The position numbers were made by a program, and so were the translations under genes. From assembly GCA_947496185.1 (NCBI GenBank), contig CANMCD010000022.1, positions 1-53,132 on the forward strand: a stretch of DNA of 53,132 nt, written 5' to 3'. Below are positions 9,548-19,395 of this stretch, in pieces; the stretch's first letter is position 1, and every line of letters begins with the position of its first letter. The notes under the pieces are model-generated. The model did not search any database. It worked only from the letters and a program-made list of their open reading frames with translations, and was not told where the DNA came from. The DNA is from an uncultured Tenacibaculum sp. Its GTDB lineage: Bacteria > Bacteroidota > Bacteroidia > Flavobacteriales > Flavobacteriaceae.

Positions 9548-10348
9548 TTAAAACGTATACTCTATCCCCATGGCTACCCCCTTGACATGTTCAGTTCCCA
9601 AACGATAATTTGTATAGCCTACCGAAAAAGCTGCTTTTTTCCTATGATATTTTACCGAAGAACTAAACTCTCTTACACTTGTTGCATTAATCAAGCTTTC
9701 TTTATAAGAAACACGGAGACTAATGGGCTCAACAGGATAGATTTCTGTGCCAAACCCATAAGTAAAACCCGATGTAGCAACTTCATTCCACACACGTCCA
9801 ATACCTACACCCCACCAAGCCGTTAAATATTTTTCTCTAAAGCGGTAAAAATTTAACATAACCGAAGAATAGTCTAACCTCTCATTTTTTAACACAAATT
9901 TTTCTCGAAAATTCACATGTGACACCTCCAAACCAAGGATAGGAATCGGTTTAAACAGAACATTTATTCCCAAGGCTCTAGTGTTACTAGCCAGATAATT
10001 TGCCCCAATTTTTAAATTACTTTTTTTGGCTAGACTATCCAAACTCGTTGTATATTCTCCATAGTCATAATAGATATGAGGTTGTAATGATCTTTCTTCA
10101 AGGTCACCAAAAAACACATGCTTAATGACTAGAAATACGTCACCAACATTAAAACATTCATCGTCTCCATCAAAAGATGAAGAACTGTCTTCATTACTTG
10201 AACTACTAGCATACGAACTAACAGCACTTACTTCTTCCGATTTTGAAGAAGACGACTCCTTTGACAAACTTTTTTTTGCTTTTTCGAGCTTACCTTGTGA
10301 AAAAGAACTTATAGAAACTAACAAGAAGAAAAATAGTATTTGTTTCAT
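9548..10348 (-). CDS. Hypothetical outer-membrane beta-barrel protein with a Ser-rich acidic linker
   Basis: A signal peptide (MKQILFFFLLVSISSFSQ) is followed by a serine- and acid-rich low-complexity segment (about residues 25-65) and then about 190 residues of alternating beta-strands ending in IEYTF, a C-terminal aromatic typical of outer-membrane barrels. No named family was recognised. It stands alone between the LysM/BON gene and thiL, all on the minus strand. A small porin-like or surface-exposed barrel is the most likely form; the function is unknown. Confidence 0.75.
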   Translation of the reverse strand: MKQILFFFLLVSISSFSQGKLEKAKKSLSKESSSSKSEEVSAVSSYASSSSNEDSSSSFDGDDECFNVGDVFLVIKHVFFGDLEERSLQPHIYYDYGEYTTSLDSLAKKSNLKIGANYLASNTRALGINVLFKPIPILGLEVSHVNFREKFVLKNERLDYSSVMLNFYRFREKYLTAWWGVGIGRVWNEVATSGFTYGFGTEIYPVEPISLRVSYKESLINATSVREFSSSVKYHRKKAAFSVGYTNYRLGTEHVKGVAMGIEYTF

Positions 10349-10512
10349 TTGGGAACATCACTTTTTTAAATTACTGAACACCAAAAGACAAACACTATAC
10401 CGAAAAAATTAAGCAATACTTTTTTTAACTCTAATTAAACACAATTAACAGATTCATAACATTTTTCACTCTTATCTAAATCTAATAAAATTCAAATACA
10501 ATCAATACTTTA

Positions 10513-10557
10513 AAACATTACATCCTAGATTTAGGCAATTTTTAGAATGTAATGTTT
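10513..10557 (-). terminator. Inverted repeat, likely terminator of thiL
   Basis: An 11-bp perfect inverted repeat (AAACATTACAT / ATGTAATGTTT) with a 23-base loop begins 11 bases past the thiL stop codon; the minus strand continues with a short T run. Confidence 0.6.
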
Positions 10558-10567
10558 CAATATAAGT

Positions 10568-11617
10568 TTAAGATTTTTCAAAAGAATTCCAACCCTGAGC
10601 TTTCAACGGAATCTCTTGATTAGCTCTAGTAATCAAGTTTATCCCATGATTTTCTTCTACAACATGACCAATCACACTCAAATGCGGATTTCCTTTGATT
10701 TTTTCATAATCATCTATCGCTATTGTAAATAACAGTTCATAATCTTCTCCTCCACTCAACGCAACCATCGTAGAATCCAAATTAAACTCTTCACAAACAC
10801 TTATCACCTGAGGATCTAAAGGAAATTTTTCTTCATAAATCTTACTCCCTACCTTACTTTGTTTACAAATATGCATAATTTCAGAAGAAAGCCCATCTGA
10901 AATATCTATCATAGATGTTGGTTTCACCTCCAGCTTTTCTAACAACTCTGGTATATCTTTACGAGCTTCGGGTTTTAACTGTCGTTCAATTATATATGTG
11001 TAATTATCTAAATCAGGCTGATTTTTAGGATTTACCTGAAACACTTGTTTTTCTCTTTCTAAAACCTGAAGTCCTAGATAAGCTCCCCCAAGATCTCCTG
11101 AAACCACAATCAAATCACTTGGCTTCGCTCCATTTCGATAGACCACCTTATCTTTCTCTGCTTTACCGATAGCTGTTACCGAAATCAACATCCCCTTCGT
11201 AGAAGAAGTAGTATCTCCTCCAATCAAGTCTACTTTATACACACTACAAGCTAATTGAATTCCTGCATAAAGCTCTTCAAGCGCTTCTAATGGAAACCTA
11301 TTTGATACTGCAATTGACACTGTAATTTGTTCTGCCTTAGCATTCATTGCATATACATCTGACAAATTAACCATTACAGCTTTATATCCCAAATGCTTTA
11401 GAGGCATATAACTTAAATCAAAATGCACTCCTTCGACTAATAAGTCAGTAGTAACAATCGTTTGTTTTTCTGAGACATCAATTACTGCTGCATCATCTCC
11501 TACCCCTTTAACTGTAGTCGAATGATATAATGAAAAGTGTTGGGTTAAATGATCAATCAAACCAAATTCTCCCAATTCAGACAATGACGTTCTTTCTTGA
11601 TTTTTATCTTCTAACAT
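10568..11617 (-). CDS. thiL: Thiamine-monophosphate kinase
   Basis: The enzyme makes thiamine diphosphate from the monophosphate. The 349 residues show the ThiL/PurM-type pattern: GVGDDAAVID near the N-terminus, TTDLLVEGVHFD, LGYKAVMVNLSDVYAMNA, VGGDTTSS (as LIGGDTTSS), VVSGDLGGAYLGLQ, SMIDISDGLSSE and ALSGGEDYELLF. All metal- and nucleotide-binding aspartates appear intact. It is a single gene with its own terminator-like inverted repeat, and no other thiamine genes lie nearby. Confidence 0.95.
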   Translation of the reverse strand: MLEDKNQERTSLSELGEFGLIDHLTQHFSLYHSTTVKGVGDDAAVIDVSEKQTIVTTDLLVEGVHFDLSYMPLKHLGYKAVMVNLSDVYAMNAKAEQITVSIAVSNRFPLEALEELYAGIQLACSVYKVDLIGGDTTSSTKGMLISVTAIGKAEKDKVVYRNGAKPSDLIVVSGDLGGAYLGLQVLEREKQVFQVNPKNQPDLDNYTYIIERQLKPEARKDIPELLEKLEVKPTSMIDISDGLSSEIMHICKQSKVGSKIYEEKFPLDPQVISVCEEFNLDSTMVALSGGEDYELLFTIAIDDYEKIKGNPHLSVIGHVVEENHGINLITRANQEIPLKAQGWNSFEKS

Positions 11618-11799
11618 ACCGCAAAGATAATATTAAACCCAATCATTACGAGTTGTGATTTAAATTAATAACGCAAACAATCCTTAGATTTTAAAAAATA
11701 GCTTTTTTACACATGACACAATATTAACATAAATTAATTTAATCTTTTTGCTTTTTCTAACTTTAACAGTGAATATTCATGATTTTTAATAATTTTTAA

Positions 11800-11807
11800 T
11801 ACCTTTG
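11800..11807 (+). promoter_or_regulatory. Likely -7 promoter element of the surface operon
   Basis: TACCTTTG matches the Bacteroidota -7 consensus TAnnTTTG and lies 25 bases before the ATG at 11832. A clear -33 TTTG was not found, so this is a partial match. Confidence 0.4.
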
Positions 11808-11831
11808 TAATCAGATAATTAACAACATACC

Positions 11832-13298
11832 ATGATTAAAAGAATATTTTTACGTTCCGTATTAATAATCCCTTTTATCACTGGAAATCTATTTGCTCAG
11901 ACCCCTTGTAATAATGGAAATGCCGCAGGATACCCTTGTAACGGGTTCGACTTTATGTCAAATATTCCTGTTTCTACCCTCTCTAATGGTAATCCTAATT
12001 CAAATGGAGCAGCTCCGGCTGGAAGTGATATATGGGGATGGACGGATCCTTTAACACAAAAAGAATACGCATTAGCAGCAACCTCTAATAGTACTGCTTT
12101 TGTAGACATCTCTGATCCTGTAAATCCTATTTTTTTAGGAAGATTAAATTCAAATGCTGGCAACAACTCTTGGAGAGATGTTAAAGTATACAACAACTAT
12201 GCTTTCATCGTTGCCGACGGTGTTGGATCTCATGGCGTACAAATCTTTAACCTTACACGGCTGAGAAATGTAACAACGCCTCAAAACTTTACCGCTGACC
12301 GCATATATTCTGGTGTAGGAAGTTGTCACAATATCATCATTAATGAAGATACTGGTATAGCTTATCTACTAGGATGTAGAAATGATAATGGCGGCGGCCC
12401 TATTTTTCTAGACATTTCAAACCCTATGAACCCTATCAACCTTGGAAACTATAGAAGTGCTGGCTATTCTCATGATGCCGTAGTAGTTACCTACCATGGC
12501 CCTGACACAGCCTATACTAACAGGGAGATATATATTGGAAGTAATGAAAACCAAATTGTTGTTCTTGATGTTACCAACAAATCTAACGTCCAAAGACTTG
12601 CAACCATAAACTACTCTCTAACAGGATATACACATCAAGGCTGGTTTACAGAAGATCACCGATACTTTATTCTAGGAGACGAACTAGATGAACGAAATTA
12701 TGGGGTAAATACTCGTTCGTTAATTTTTGATTTACAAGACCTAAATAACCCTCGTCAATCTTCTACTTATTACGGTTCTACTAGGGCTATAGACCATAAT
12801 GGTTACGTCAAAGGCAACGAATTTTATATAGCAAGTTACACTGCGGGATTGCGAGTTTTGGATATTTCGAATATTGGTGCTTCATCAAACGCCATGAACG
12901 AAATTGGATATTTTGATACCTATCCTCAAAACAATAACACTTCCTTTAATGGAGCATGGAGTGTATACCCTTACTTCAACAGCGGAAATATTGTTATTAA
13001 TGATATTCAACGCGGATTGTTTGTAGTAAGGAAAAGTGGTACACTTTCCATTGACGAAAGCACATTAAAAACCAACCTGTTTACTATAGGGCCCAACCCC
13101 AGTTCTTCTAACCCAACAATAAAATCCTATAATAAACCAATAGAAAATATTGAGGTTTATAATATACTCGGTAAAAGAGTTTATGACGAACAATCCATAA
13201 ACAATACGGAATTTATTTTACCTATAGAAACCATGGCTAAAGGTGTTTATTTTGTAAGAATCAACAATTTAATTACCAAGAAACTCATACACAAATAA
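11832..13298 (+). CDS. Choice-of-anchor B family protein with T9SS type A sorting domain
   Basis: A signal peptide (ending FITGNLFAQ) is followed by a LVIVD/propeller-like repeat domain of the choice-of-anchor B family, with repeats such as AFVDISDPVNPIFLGRL, IFLDISNPMNPINLGNY and IVVLDVTNKSNVQRLA and the conserved HN and SHD motifs (GSCHNIIINEDTG, YSHDAVVV). The last about 75 residues (GPNPSSSNPTIKSYN to KLIHK) form a T9SS type A sorting domain, so the protein should be exported through the outer membrane and attached to the surface. It is first of four plus-strand genes that include an MbnP/MbnH-like pair, a grouping that suggests a copper- or redox-linked surface function. Confidence 0.88.
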   Translation: MIKRIFLRSVLIIPFITGNLFAQTPCNNGNAAGYPCNGFDFMSNIPVSTLSNGNPNSNGAAPAGSDIWGWTDPLTQKEYALAATSNSTAFVDISDPVNPIFLGRLNSNAGNNSWRDVKVYNNYAFIVADGVGSHGVQIFNLTRLRNVTTPQNFTADRIYSGVGSCHNIIINEDTGIAYLLGCRNDNGGGPIFLDISNPMNPINLGNYRSAGYSHDAVVVTYHGPDTAYTNREIYIGSNENQIVVLDVTNKSNVQRLATINYSLTGYTHQGWFTEDHRYFILGDELDERNYGVNTRSLIFDLQDLNNPRQSSTYYGSTRAIDHNGYVKGNEFYIASYTAGLRVLDISNIGASSNAMNEIGYFDTYPQNNNTSFNGAWSVYPYFNSGNIVINDIQRGLFVVRKSGTLSIDESTLKTNLFTIGPNPSSSNPTIKSYNKPIENIEVYNILGKRVYDEQSINNTEFILPIETMAKGVYFVRINNLITKKLIHK

Positions 13299-13301
13299 TA
13301 A

Positions 13302-14624
13302 TTGATTAATAAACGTACAATACTATGTTACCTGCTTCTTTGCATGCTTTTTGTACAATGCAGCAAAGAAGAAATCAAGAACACAGAAGTTCCTGAAAAC
13401 ACGAGTTTTGTCAAAACAATAGGTGGCTCAAAAAATGATGTTGCCTCATCCATCTCTAACACAAATGATGGTGGTTATATCATTTTAGGGCATACCCAAA
13501 GTAATGACTATGATTTTAGCGAAAAGGAAAATACGAGTTTTGATGTTATGCTCCTTAAATACCTCGCTAATGACGAATTAGCTTGGAAAAAAACCTATGG
13601 TGGAACGGACGATGACAGAGGGAGTAAAATCATAACCACAGCTGACGGCAACTATGCTATTATAGGATACAGTAGAAGTAATGATATCGATGTTAATGAA
13701 AATGCTGGTGATAAAGATTTTTGGCTACTAAAACTTGATACTTCAGGAAACATTCTCTGGCAAAAAACTTTTGGATACTTAGGAAAAGACTTTGGAACTT
13801 CGATAATACAAACAACCGATAACGGCTTTTTAATCGTTGGAGAACTTGATGTTACTTCTTCTGGAGGTCAAGGAAACTCTAAAAGAAAAGCGAAACATGC
13901 TGGAGGAGATATCTGGGCAATCAAAATAGATAACCAAGGAAATATTCAATGGAGAAAATATTTTGGAGGCTCATTTACTGACACCCCATACACTGTTATA
14001 CAAACCCATGAAGGCGATTATATCATCGCAGGAACTTCAGATAGTACAGATGCAGACATCTCAAACAACAAGGGAAGTTATGATTTTTGGGTAATAAAGA
14101 TTAATTCACAGGGTACTTTACTTTGGGAAAAAAGCTTAGGAGGTACTGAAATTGATGAAGCAAAATCAATAGTGAGTATTGACAATCAATACTTTTTTAT
14201 ACTCGGACACACAAGAAGTTCGGATCAAAACGTTAGTATTAGTAAAGGTGGCGCTGATTTGTGGCTCATAAAAATAGACACCCATGGTAATTTATTATGG
14301 GAAAAAAGCTATGGTGGTAATAATTTTGATATTGGAAACACTATAAGAAAAACCAACGATGGAAATTTCATTATTGGAGGTAACACGAGAAGTGCTGATT
14401 TTATAACCAACAAGGGGCAAAACGATGCTTGGTTATTAAAAATAACACCGAATGGAACCGTACTATGGCAAAAAACCATCGGCGGAACCGATATTGATAT
14501 TTGTTACGATGTAATAGAAACGAGGGAAGGAAGTATTATAGGTATTGGTGAAAGTACAAGTAATGACCAAGATATAAATGTAAACCGTGGTTTTTCGGAT
14601 TTACTCATTATAAAAACACAATAA
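13302..14624 (+). CDS. Lipoprotein with about six propeller-like repeats
   Basis: The protein begins at a TTG three bases after the previous stop codon; the only nearby ATG would remove most of the signal peptide. The lipobox is LLLCMLFVQC. The body is made of roughly six repeats of about 60 residues with the pattern W-x-K-T-(Y/F)-G-G-(T/S)-x2-D, then (T)-x-D-G-x-(Y/F)-I-I-x-G-x-(T/S)-x-S-x-D-x-D. This suggests a beta-propeller on the outer-membrane face. The repeat type is common in Bacteroidota and no enzymatic function is known. It is in operon with its neighbours. Confidence 0.8.
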   Translation: MINKRTILCYLLLCMLFVQCSKEEIKNTEVPENTSFVKTIGGSKNDVASSISNTNDGGYIILGHTQSNDYDFSEKENTSFDVMLLKYLANDELAWKKTYGGTDDDRGSKIITTADGNYAIIGYSRSNDIDVNENAGDKDFWLLKLDTSGNILWQKTFGYLGKDFGTSIIQTTDNGFLIVGELDVTSSGGQGNSKRKAKHAGGDIWAIKIDNQGNIQWRKYFGGSFTDTPYTVIQTHEGDYIIAGTSDSTDADISNNKGSYDFWVIKINSQGTLLWEKSLGGTEIDEAKSIVSIDNQYFFILGHTRSSDQNVSISKGGADLWLIKIDTHGNLLWEKSYGGNNFDIGNTIRKTNDGNFIIGGNTRSADFITNKGQNDAWLLKITPNGTVLWQKTIGGTDIDICYDVIETREGSIIGIGESTSNDQDINVNRGFSDLLIIKTQ

Positions 14625-14681
14625 CACTACTATTTTTAGTACTTTTCCCACTTAAAAAACAAGGTATTTAAAAAAATTATC

Positions 14682-15458
14682 ATGAACATTATCAGACATA
14701 TAAAAAACCACCTATTCGTATTACCTATCGCCATATTATGCTCTTGTAGTGCTGACAACGATGAGGCTATTAAGCAAATTGATGTCACCTTGAATTTCAC
14801 CCATTATATGGACACCCTTGCTATTGACCAAAGTGACTTTAATAAACTTAATCTAACCAATAAAAAAGGGAATGTCTTGAGTATAGAAAGACTTCGTTAC
14901 TTAGTTTCCAAGGTAATATTGGTTAACGATGGCGGAGATACTACACAGCTTAAAAATTACCAACTGATCGATCTTAACGACCCAGAAAGTCTAACATTAA
15001 AATCATCAGAAACGATTAAAGAAGGAAACTACGCGTTATCCTTTACTTTTGGTTTTGACAACGAAGACAATAAAGATGGCGCATATGCAGATTTAAACAC
15101 CGCTTCATGGAATGTTCCTGCTGCGCTAAATGGTGGCTACCATTTTATGCAGCTTGATGGTAAATACAAAGACAAAAATAACCAAGAAGCCCCCTATAAC
15201 TATCATGCTATTCAAGCTTATGATACGGTTAAAAAAGAACCTAGTAGTAATACTTTTTTTACGATAAATCTTGGTAGCAGCTCTCTAAACAACAGTGCTA
15301 CTATTGATATTAAAATGGACATTTCTAAATGGTTTAAAGGAACTCATGATTGGGATTTGAATGAATACAATACCAACTTGATGGGAAATCATGAAGTACA
15401 GAAAAAAATGGCAGACAATGGTAAAAACACCTTTAGTCTAGTAAGTGTAAACCAATAA
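14682..15458 (+). CDS. MbnP-like lipoprotein (copper-binding partner family)
   Basis: The signal peptide ends at a lipobox (PIAILCSC). The mature part matches MbnP-family proteins: VTLNFTHYMDTL, then NKKGNVLSIERLRYLVSKVILVNDGGD, then DLNDPESL, the FTFGFDNEDNKDG block, a Trp in NTASWNVP, and a Gly-Gly-Tyr-His-Phe-Met block before KDKNNQEAPYNYHAIQAYD. In methanotrophs MbnP is a copper-binding protein whose tryptophan is oxidised to kynurenine by its di-heme partner MbnH. Here an MbnH/MauG-like gene follows after 8 bases. That it binds copper here is inferred from the family and from this pairing. Confidence 0.82.
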   Translation: MNIIRHIKNHLFVLPIAILCSCSADNDEAIKQIDVTLNFTHYMDTLAIDQSDFNKLNLTNKKGNVLSIERLRYLVSKVILVNDGGDTTQLKNYQLIDLNDPESLTLKSSETIKEGNYALSFTFGFDNEDNKDGAYADLNTASWNVPAALNGGYHFMQLDGKYKDKNNQEAPYNYHAIQAYDTVKKEPSSNTFFTINLGSSSLNNSATIDIKMDISKWFKGTHDWDLNEYNTNLMGNHEVQKKMADNGKNTFSLVSVNQ

Positions 15459-15466
15459 TACAATTA

Positions 15467-16525
15467 ATGCGTGGGGGATATTTCATATTTTCATTACTAT
15501 TGATAATCAGTTGTTCTTCTAAAGAGGACTCAGACATATACACCCCAATACCAACATCGCTAGAAATTCCTGAAATATTAACTCAAAAGTTAATACCTCC
15601 TATAATACCATCTACCAATCCACTTACTGTTGAAGGAATTGCACTAGGAAAAAAATTATTTTTTGACAAAATTTTATCCAAAGACGGAACCCAATCCTGT
15701 GCCACTTGTCACGATCCAATGAGCGCTTTTTCTGACAACGACCGCTTTAGCGAAGGGGTAGACGGGCAACTTGGAGATCGAAATTCAATGCCACTTTTCA
15801 ATTTAGCATGGAATTTTGAGGATCGTTTTGCATGGGACGGAAAAGAGTTAGGCCTTGAAAGGCAAGCTTTTGAACCTGTTAGAAATCCTATAGAAATGCA
15901 TAGTAAATGGACAGATATTGCTGTAAAATTAAAAAACCACCCAGAGTATCCTTCCTTGTTTATAAAAGCTTTTGGAGGACAAGATATTGACTCTACACTT
16001 GTAGCAAAAGCTATAGCGCAATTTGAAAGAACTTTGATTTCTGGAAATGCTAAATTTGACAACTATTTGTTAGGAAAAACAAACTTGACACCTGAAGAAC
16101 TTAATGGATTTAACGTTTTTATGGATGAAAATAAAGGAGATTGTTTTCATTGTCATGGAAGTAACAACAACCCCTTATGGACAGACAACCAATTTCATAA
16201 TAACGGTCTGGATAGTGTTTTTTCAGATTTAGGTTTTGGAAAAATTACGGGGGATCCTAATGACAATGGAAAATTCCGAACACCTTCTCTAAGAAACCTA
16301 GTCTTTACCGCACCTTACATGCACGACGGCAGGTTTGGCACCCTCGAAGAAGTCATAAACCATTATTCAGAAGGCCTTAAATTATCACCAACCATTGACC
16401 CCCTTATGAAAAAAGCCAATCAAGGAGGCGTACAACTCTCTCCAAAAGACAAGTCCGATTTAAAAGCCTTCCTTTTGTCACTTACAGATAATGATTTTAT
16501 AAATAATCCTGATTTTCAAGAATAA
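15467..16525 (+). CDS. Di-heme cytochrome c peroxidase / MbnH-MauG family lipoprotein
   Basis: A lipobox (LLIISC) is followed by a di-heme peroxidase domain with two c-type heme motifs, CATCH at residues 78-82 and CFHCH at 226-230, plus LFFDKILSKDGTQSC, RNSMPLFNLAW and FRTPSLRNLVFTAPYMHDGRFGTLEEVINHY. In MbnH and MauG such enzymes use a bis-Fe(IV)-type state to oxidise a tryptophan of a partner protein. The preceding gene, 8 bases upstream, encodes that partner type (MbnP-like). A plain hydrogen-peroxide-reducing cytochrome c peroxidase is the alternative. It is the last gene of the operon. Confidence 0.88.
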   Translation: MRGGYFIFSLLLIISCSSKEDSDIYTPIPTSLEIPEILTQKLIPPIIPSTNPLTVEGIALGKKLFFDKILSKDGTQSCATCHDPMSAFSDNDRFSEGVDGQLGDRNSMPLFNLAWNFEDRFAWDGKELGLERQAFEPVRNPIEMHSKWTDIAVKLKNHPEYPSLFIKAFGGQDIDSTLVAKAIAQFERTLISGNAKFDNYLLGKTNLTPEELNGFNVFMDENKGDCFHCHGSNNNPLWTDNQFHNNGLDSVFSDLGFGKITGDPNDNGKFRTPSLRNLVFTAPYMHDGRFGTLEEVINHYSEGLKLSPTIDPLMKKANQGGVQLSPKDKSDLKAFLLSLTDNDFINNPDFQE

Positions 16526-16658
16526 ACATATAATTTAAAACATTTCCAAACTAAAAACAACACACTAAAAAACAATATTATAAAGCAATTATCAGCAAAC
16601 TTTATGGTCATATAAATGATATTCATTTTAAAAAATGATAAAAATCATATTTTGTCAT

Positions 16659-16666
16659 TATCTTTG
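16659..16666 (+). promoter_or_regulatory. Likely -7 promoter element of the suf operon
   Basis: TATCTTTG is an exact TAnnTTTG match 33 bases before the sufA start codon, in an AT-rich stretch. No matching -33 TTTG was seen at the usual distance, so the call rests on the -7 element and its position. Confidence 0.5.
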
Positions 16667-16698
16667 CTGTTGATTTAGACTTAATCTATTTTAATCAT

Positions 16699-17028
16699 AT
16701 GATAAAAGTTTCAGATACAGCAAAAAAGAAAGTGGTAGAGTTAATGACCGATGATGGTTTTGATGCAACCAAGGATTATGTCAGAGTTGGTGTGAAAAGT
16801 GGAGGTTGCTCAGGATTATCTTACGATTTAAAGTTTGACAAAGAACAAGAAGAGAATGACAAGCTTTTTGAAGATAATGGTGTAAAAATTATTGTTGATA
16901 AAAAAAGTTTTTTATATCTAGTAGGTACCACTTTAGAATATTCAGGTGGTTTAAATGGTAAAGGATTTATTTTTAATAATCCAAATGCTAATAGGACATG
17001 TGGTTGTGGCGAAAGCTTCTCCTTATAA
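16699..17028 (+). CDS. sufA: A-type iron-sulfur carrier SufA/IscA family
   Basis: The 109-residue protein has the three conserved cysteines of A-type carriers: the SGGCSGLSYDL motif (Cys about 35) and the C-terminal TCGCGESF pair. It carries nascent iron-sulfur clusters from the SUF scaffold to target proteins. It is the first gene of sufA-sufB-sufC-sufD, 36 bases before sufB. Confidence 0.92.
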   Translation: MIKVSDTAKKKVVELMTDDGFDATKDYVRVGVKSGGCSGLSYDLKFDKEQEENDKLFEDNGVKIIVDKKSFLYLVGTTLEYSGGLNGKGFIFNNPNANRTCGCGESFSL

Positions 17029-17064
17029 GACAAACAAACAACAGTAAACAGAAGATTACAACAG

Positions 17065-18513
17065 ATGAGCAAGTATACTGAAGATGATTTACGGGAAGAA
17101 TTAAAAACCAAAGAGTACGAATACGGTTTTTATACGGATATAGAAAGTGAAAAATTTCCAAATGGATTGAATGAAGATATTGTTCGTGCTATATCAAAAA
17201 AGAAAAATGAACCTGAATGGATGACGGAATGGCGCTTGGAAGCCTTTAGAGTTTGGAAAAACATGGAAGAACCCGAATGGGCAAATGTAACCTATGAAAA
17301 ACCAGACTTTCAAAACATTTCGTATTATTCAGCCCCCAAACAAAAGCCAAAATTAGACAGCTTAGATGAAGTTGACCCTGAATTATTGGCTACGTTTGAA
17401 AAGTTGGGAATTTCTCTTGACGAGCAAAAACGTTTGGCTAATGTAGCCGTAGATGTAGTAATGGACTCTGTTTCGGTTGCTACAACGTTTAAAGAAACGC
17501 TTGCTGAAAAAGGCATCATCTTTATGCCAATTTCGGAAGCGATACAAAAGCATCCTGATTTAGTTAAAAAATATATTGGCTCAGTAGTGCCTCCAACAGA
17601 TAATTTTTATGCAGCACTAAACTCAGCCGTATTCTCTGATGGGTCTTTCTGTTATATTCCAAAAGGGGTACGTTGTCCCATGGAATTGTCAACCTATTTT
17701 AGAATTAATGAAGGCGGAACAGGTCAGTTTGAAAGAACCTTAGTTGTTGCTGACGAAAGCAGTTATGTATCGTATCTTGAAGGGTGTACTGCACCACAAA
17801 GAGATGAAAATCAACTTCACGCCGCTGTAGTAGAATTAATCGCAATGGACGATGCTGAAATAAAATACTCTACCGTTCAAAACTGGTTTCCCGGGGATGC
17901 TAGTGGTAAAGGTGGTGTATTCAATTTTGTTACCAAAAGAGGTCTTTGCGAAAAAAATGCTAAAATATCTTGGACACAAGTAGAAACAGGTTCTGCTGTC
18001 ACATGGAAATACCCAAGTTGTGTACTTAAAGGAGATAATTCGGTTGGTGAATTTTATTCTATTGCCGTAACTAATAATTTCCAACAAGCGGACACTGGTA
18101 CCAAAATGATACACTTAGGTAAAAATACCAAATCGACTATTATTTCGAAAGGAATATCCGCAGGTAAATCTCAAAATAGTTATCGAGGGTTGGTACAAGT
18201 AAATTCCAGGGCCGAAAATGCCCGTAACTTCTCGCAATGTGATAGTTTATTAATGGGTAATGAATGTGGTGCACATACATTTCCTTATATAGAAGCTAAA
18301 AACAAATCTGCACAGATTGAACATGAAGCCACTACTAGTAAAATTGGTGAAGACCAACTTTTCTATTGTAATCAACGTGGAATCGACACTGAGAAAGCTA
18401 TTGCGCTTATCGTAAATGGTTTTAGTAAAGAGGTATTAAACAAGCTTCCTATGGAGTTTGCAGTAGAAGCTCAAAAATTATTAGAAATTTCACTTGAAGG
18501 TAGTGTTGGGTAA
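17065..18513 (+). CDS. sufB: Fe-S cluster assembly scaffold SufB
   Basis: The 482-residue protein carries the SufB signatures: [60 protein letters not shown], a core beta-helix and a C-terminal [21 protein letters not shown] motif. With SufC and SufD it forms the SufBC2D scaffold on which clusters are built in the cytoplasm. It follows sufA and precedes sufC by 61 bases. Confidence 0.97.
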   Translation: MSKYTEDDLREELKTKEYEYGFYTDIESEKFPNGLNEDIVRAISKKKNEPEWMTEWRLEAFRVWKNMEEPEWANVTYEKPDFQNISYYSAPKQKPKLDSLDEVDPELLATFEKLGISLDEQKRLANVAVDVVMDSVSVATTFKETLAEKGIIFMPISEAIQKHPDLVKKYIGSVVPPTDNFYAALNSAVFSDGSFCYIPKGVRCPMELSTYFRINEGGTGQFERTLVVADESSYVSYLEGCTAPQRDENQLHAAVVELIAMDDAEIKYSTVQNWFPGDASGKGGVFNFVTKRGLCEKNAKISWTQVETGSAVTWKYPSCVLKGDNSVGEFYSIAVTNNFQQADTGTKMIHLGKNTKSTIISKGISAGKSQNSYRGLVQVNSRAENARNFSQCDSLLMGNECGAHTFPYIEAKNKSAQIEHEATTSKIGEDQLFYCNQRGIDTEKAIALIVNGFSKEVLNKLPMEFAVEAQKLLEISLEGSVG

Positions 18514-18574
18514 ACCAAGCGCATTTTCAATCAATTAAAAATCAACGTCAAAAAAGCAAATATCATAGATTAAG

Positions 18575-19327
18575 ATGTTAAAAATAAACAACTTACACGC
18601 ACAAGTAGAAGATAAGGCAATTTTAAAAGGAATTGACCTTGAAGTAAAAGCAGGAGAGGTTCATGCAATTATGGGCCCTAATGGTGCAGGAAAAAGTACT
18701 TTGTCATCAGTAATTGCTGGAAAAGAAGAATATGAAGTAACCGATGGTACTGTCGAATTAGATGGTGAAGATATAAGCGAATTAGCTCCAGAAGAAAGAG
18801 CACATACTGGTGTATTTTTATCATTTCAATATCCTGTTGAAATACCAGGAGTTACCGTTACCAATTTTATAAAAACAGCCATTAACGAATCTCGTAAAGC
18901 TAGAGGCTTGGAAGAAATGCCTGCTAAAGATATGCTTAAAAAGATTCGTGAAAAATCAGAATTATTAGAAATTGACCGTAAGTTTTTATCTCGTTCTCTA
19001 AATGAAGGTTTTTCTGGAGGAGAGAAAAAACGAAATGAAATATTTCAAATGGCCATGTTAGAACCAAAATTAGCGATCTTAGATGAAACGGATTCTGGTC
19101 TTGATATTGATGCTTTGCGAATTGTTGCAAACGGTGTTAATAAGTTAAAATCGGAAGACAATGCCGTAGTAGTAATTACACACTACCAACGACTTCTAGA
19201 TTATATAGTACCTGATTATGTACATGTTTTACACGATGGTAAAATTGTAAAAACGGGTGACGCTTCCCTAGCCTTAGAGCTTGAAGAGAAAGGATATGAT
19301 TGGATCAAAGAGGAAGTGAATAACTAA
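18575..19327 (+). CDS. sufC: Fe-S cluster assembly ATPase SufC
   Basis: This is an ABC-type ATPase without membrane partners: Walker A GPNGAGKST, signature FSGGEKKRNEIFQMAMLEP, Walker B LAILDETDSGLD and the switch His in VVITHYQRLL. Its 250 residues are standard. ATP hydrolysis drives rearrangement of the SufB-SufD pair during cluster assembly. It lies between sufB (61-base gap) and sufD (68-base gap). Confidence 0.97.
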   Translation: MLKINNLHAQVEDKAILKGIDLEVKAGEVHAIMGPNGAGKSTLSSVIAGKEEYEVTDGTVELDGEDISELAPEERAHTGVFLSFQYPVEIPGVTVTNFIKTAINESRKARGLEEMPAKDMLKKIREKSELLEIDRKFLSRSLNEGFSGGEKKRNEIFQMAMLEPKLAILDETDSGLDIDALRIVANGVNKLKSEDNAVVVITHYQRLLDYIVPDYVHVLHDGKIVKTGDASLALELEEKGYDWIKEEVNN

Positions 19328-19395
19328 TTTCATAAAATTTTAGGAAGTACCATATCCCTATTATTATATGAATCTTTAAACGTTTACCATTACTT

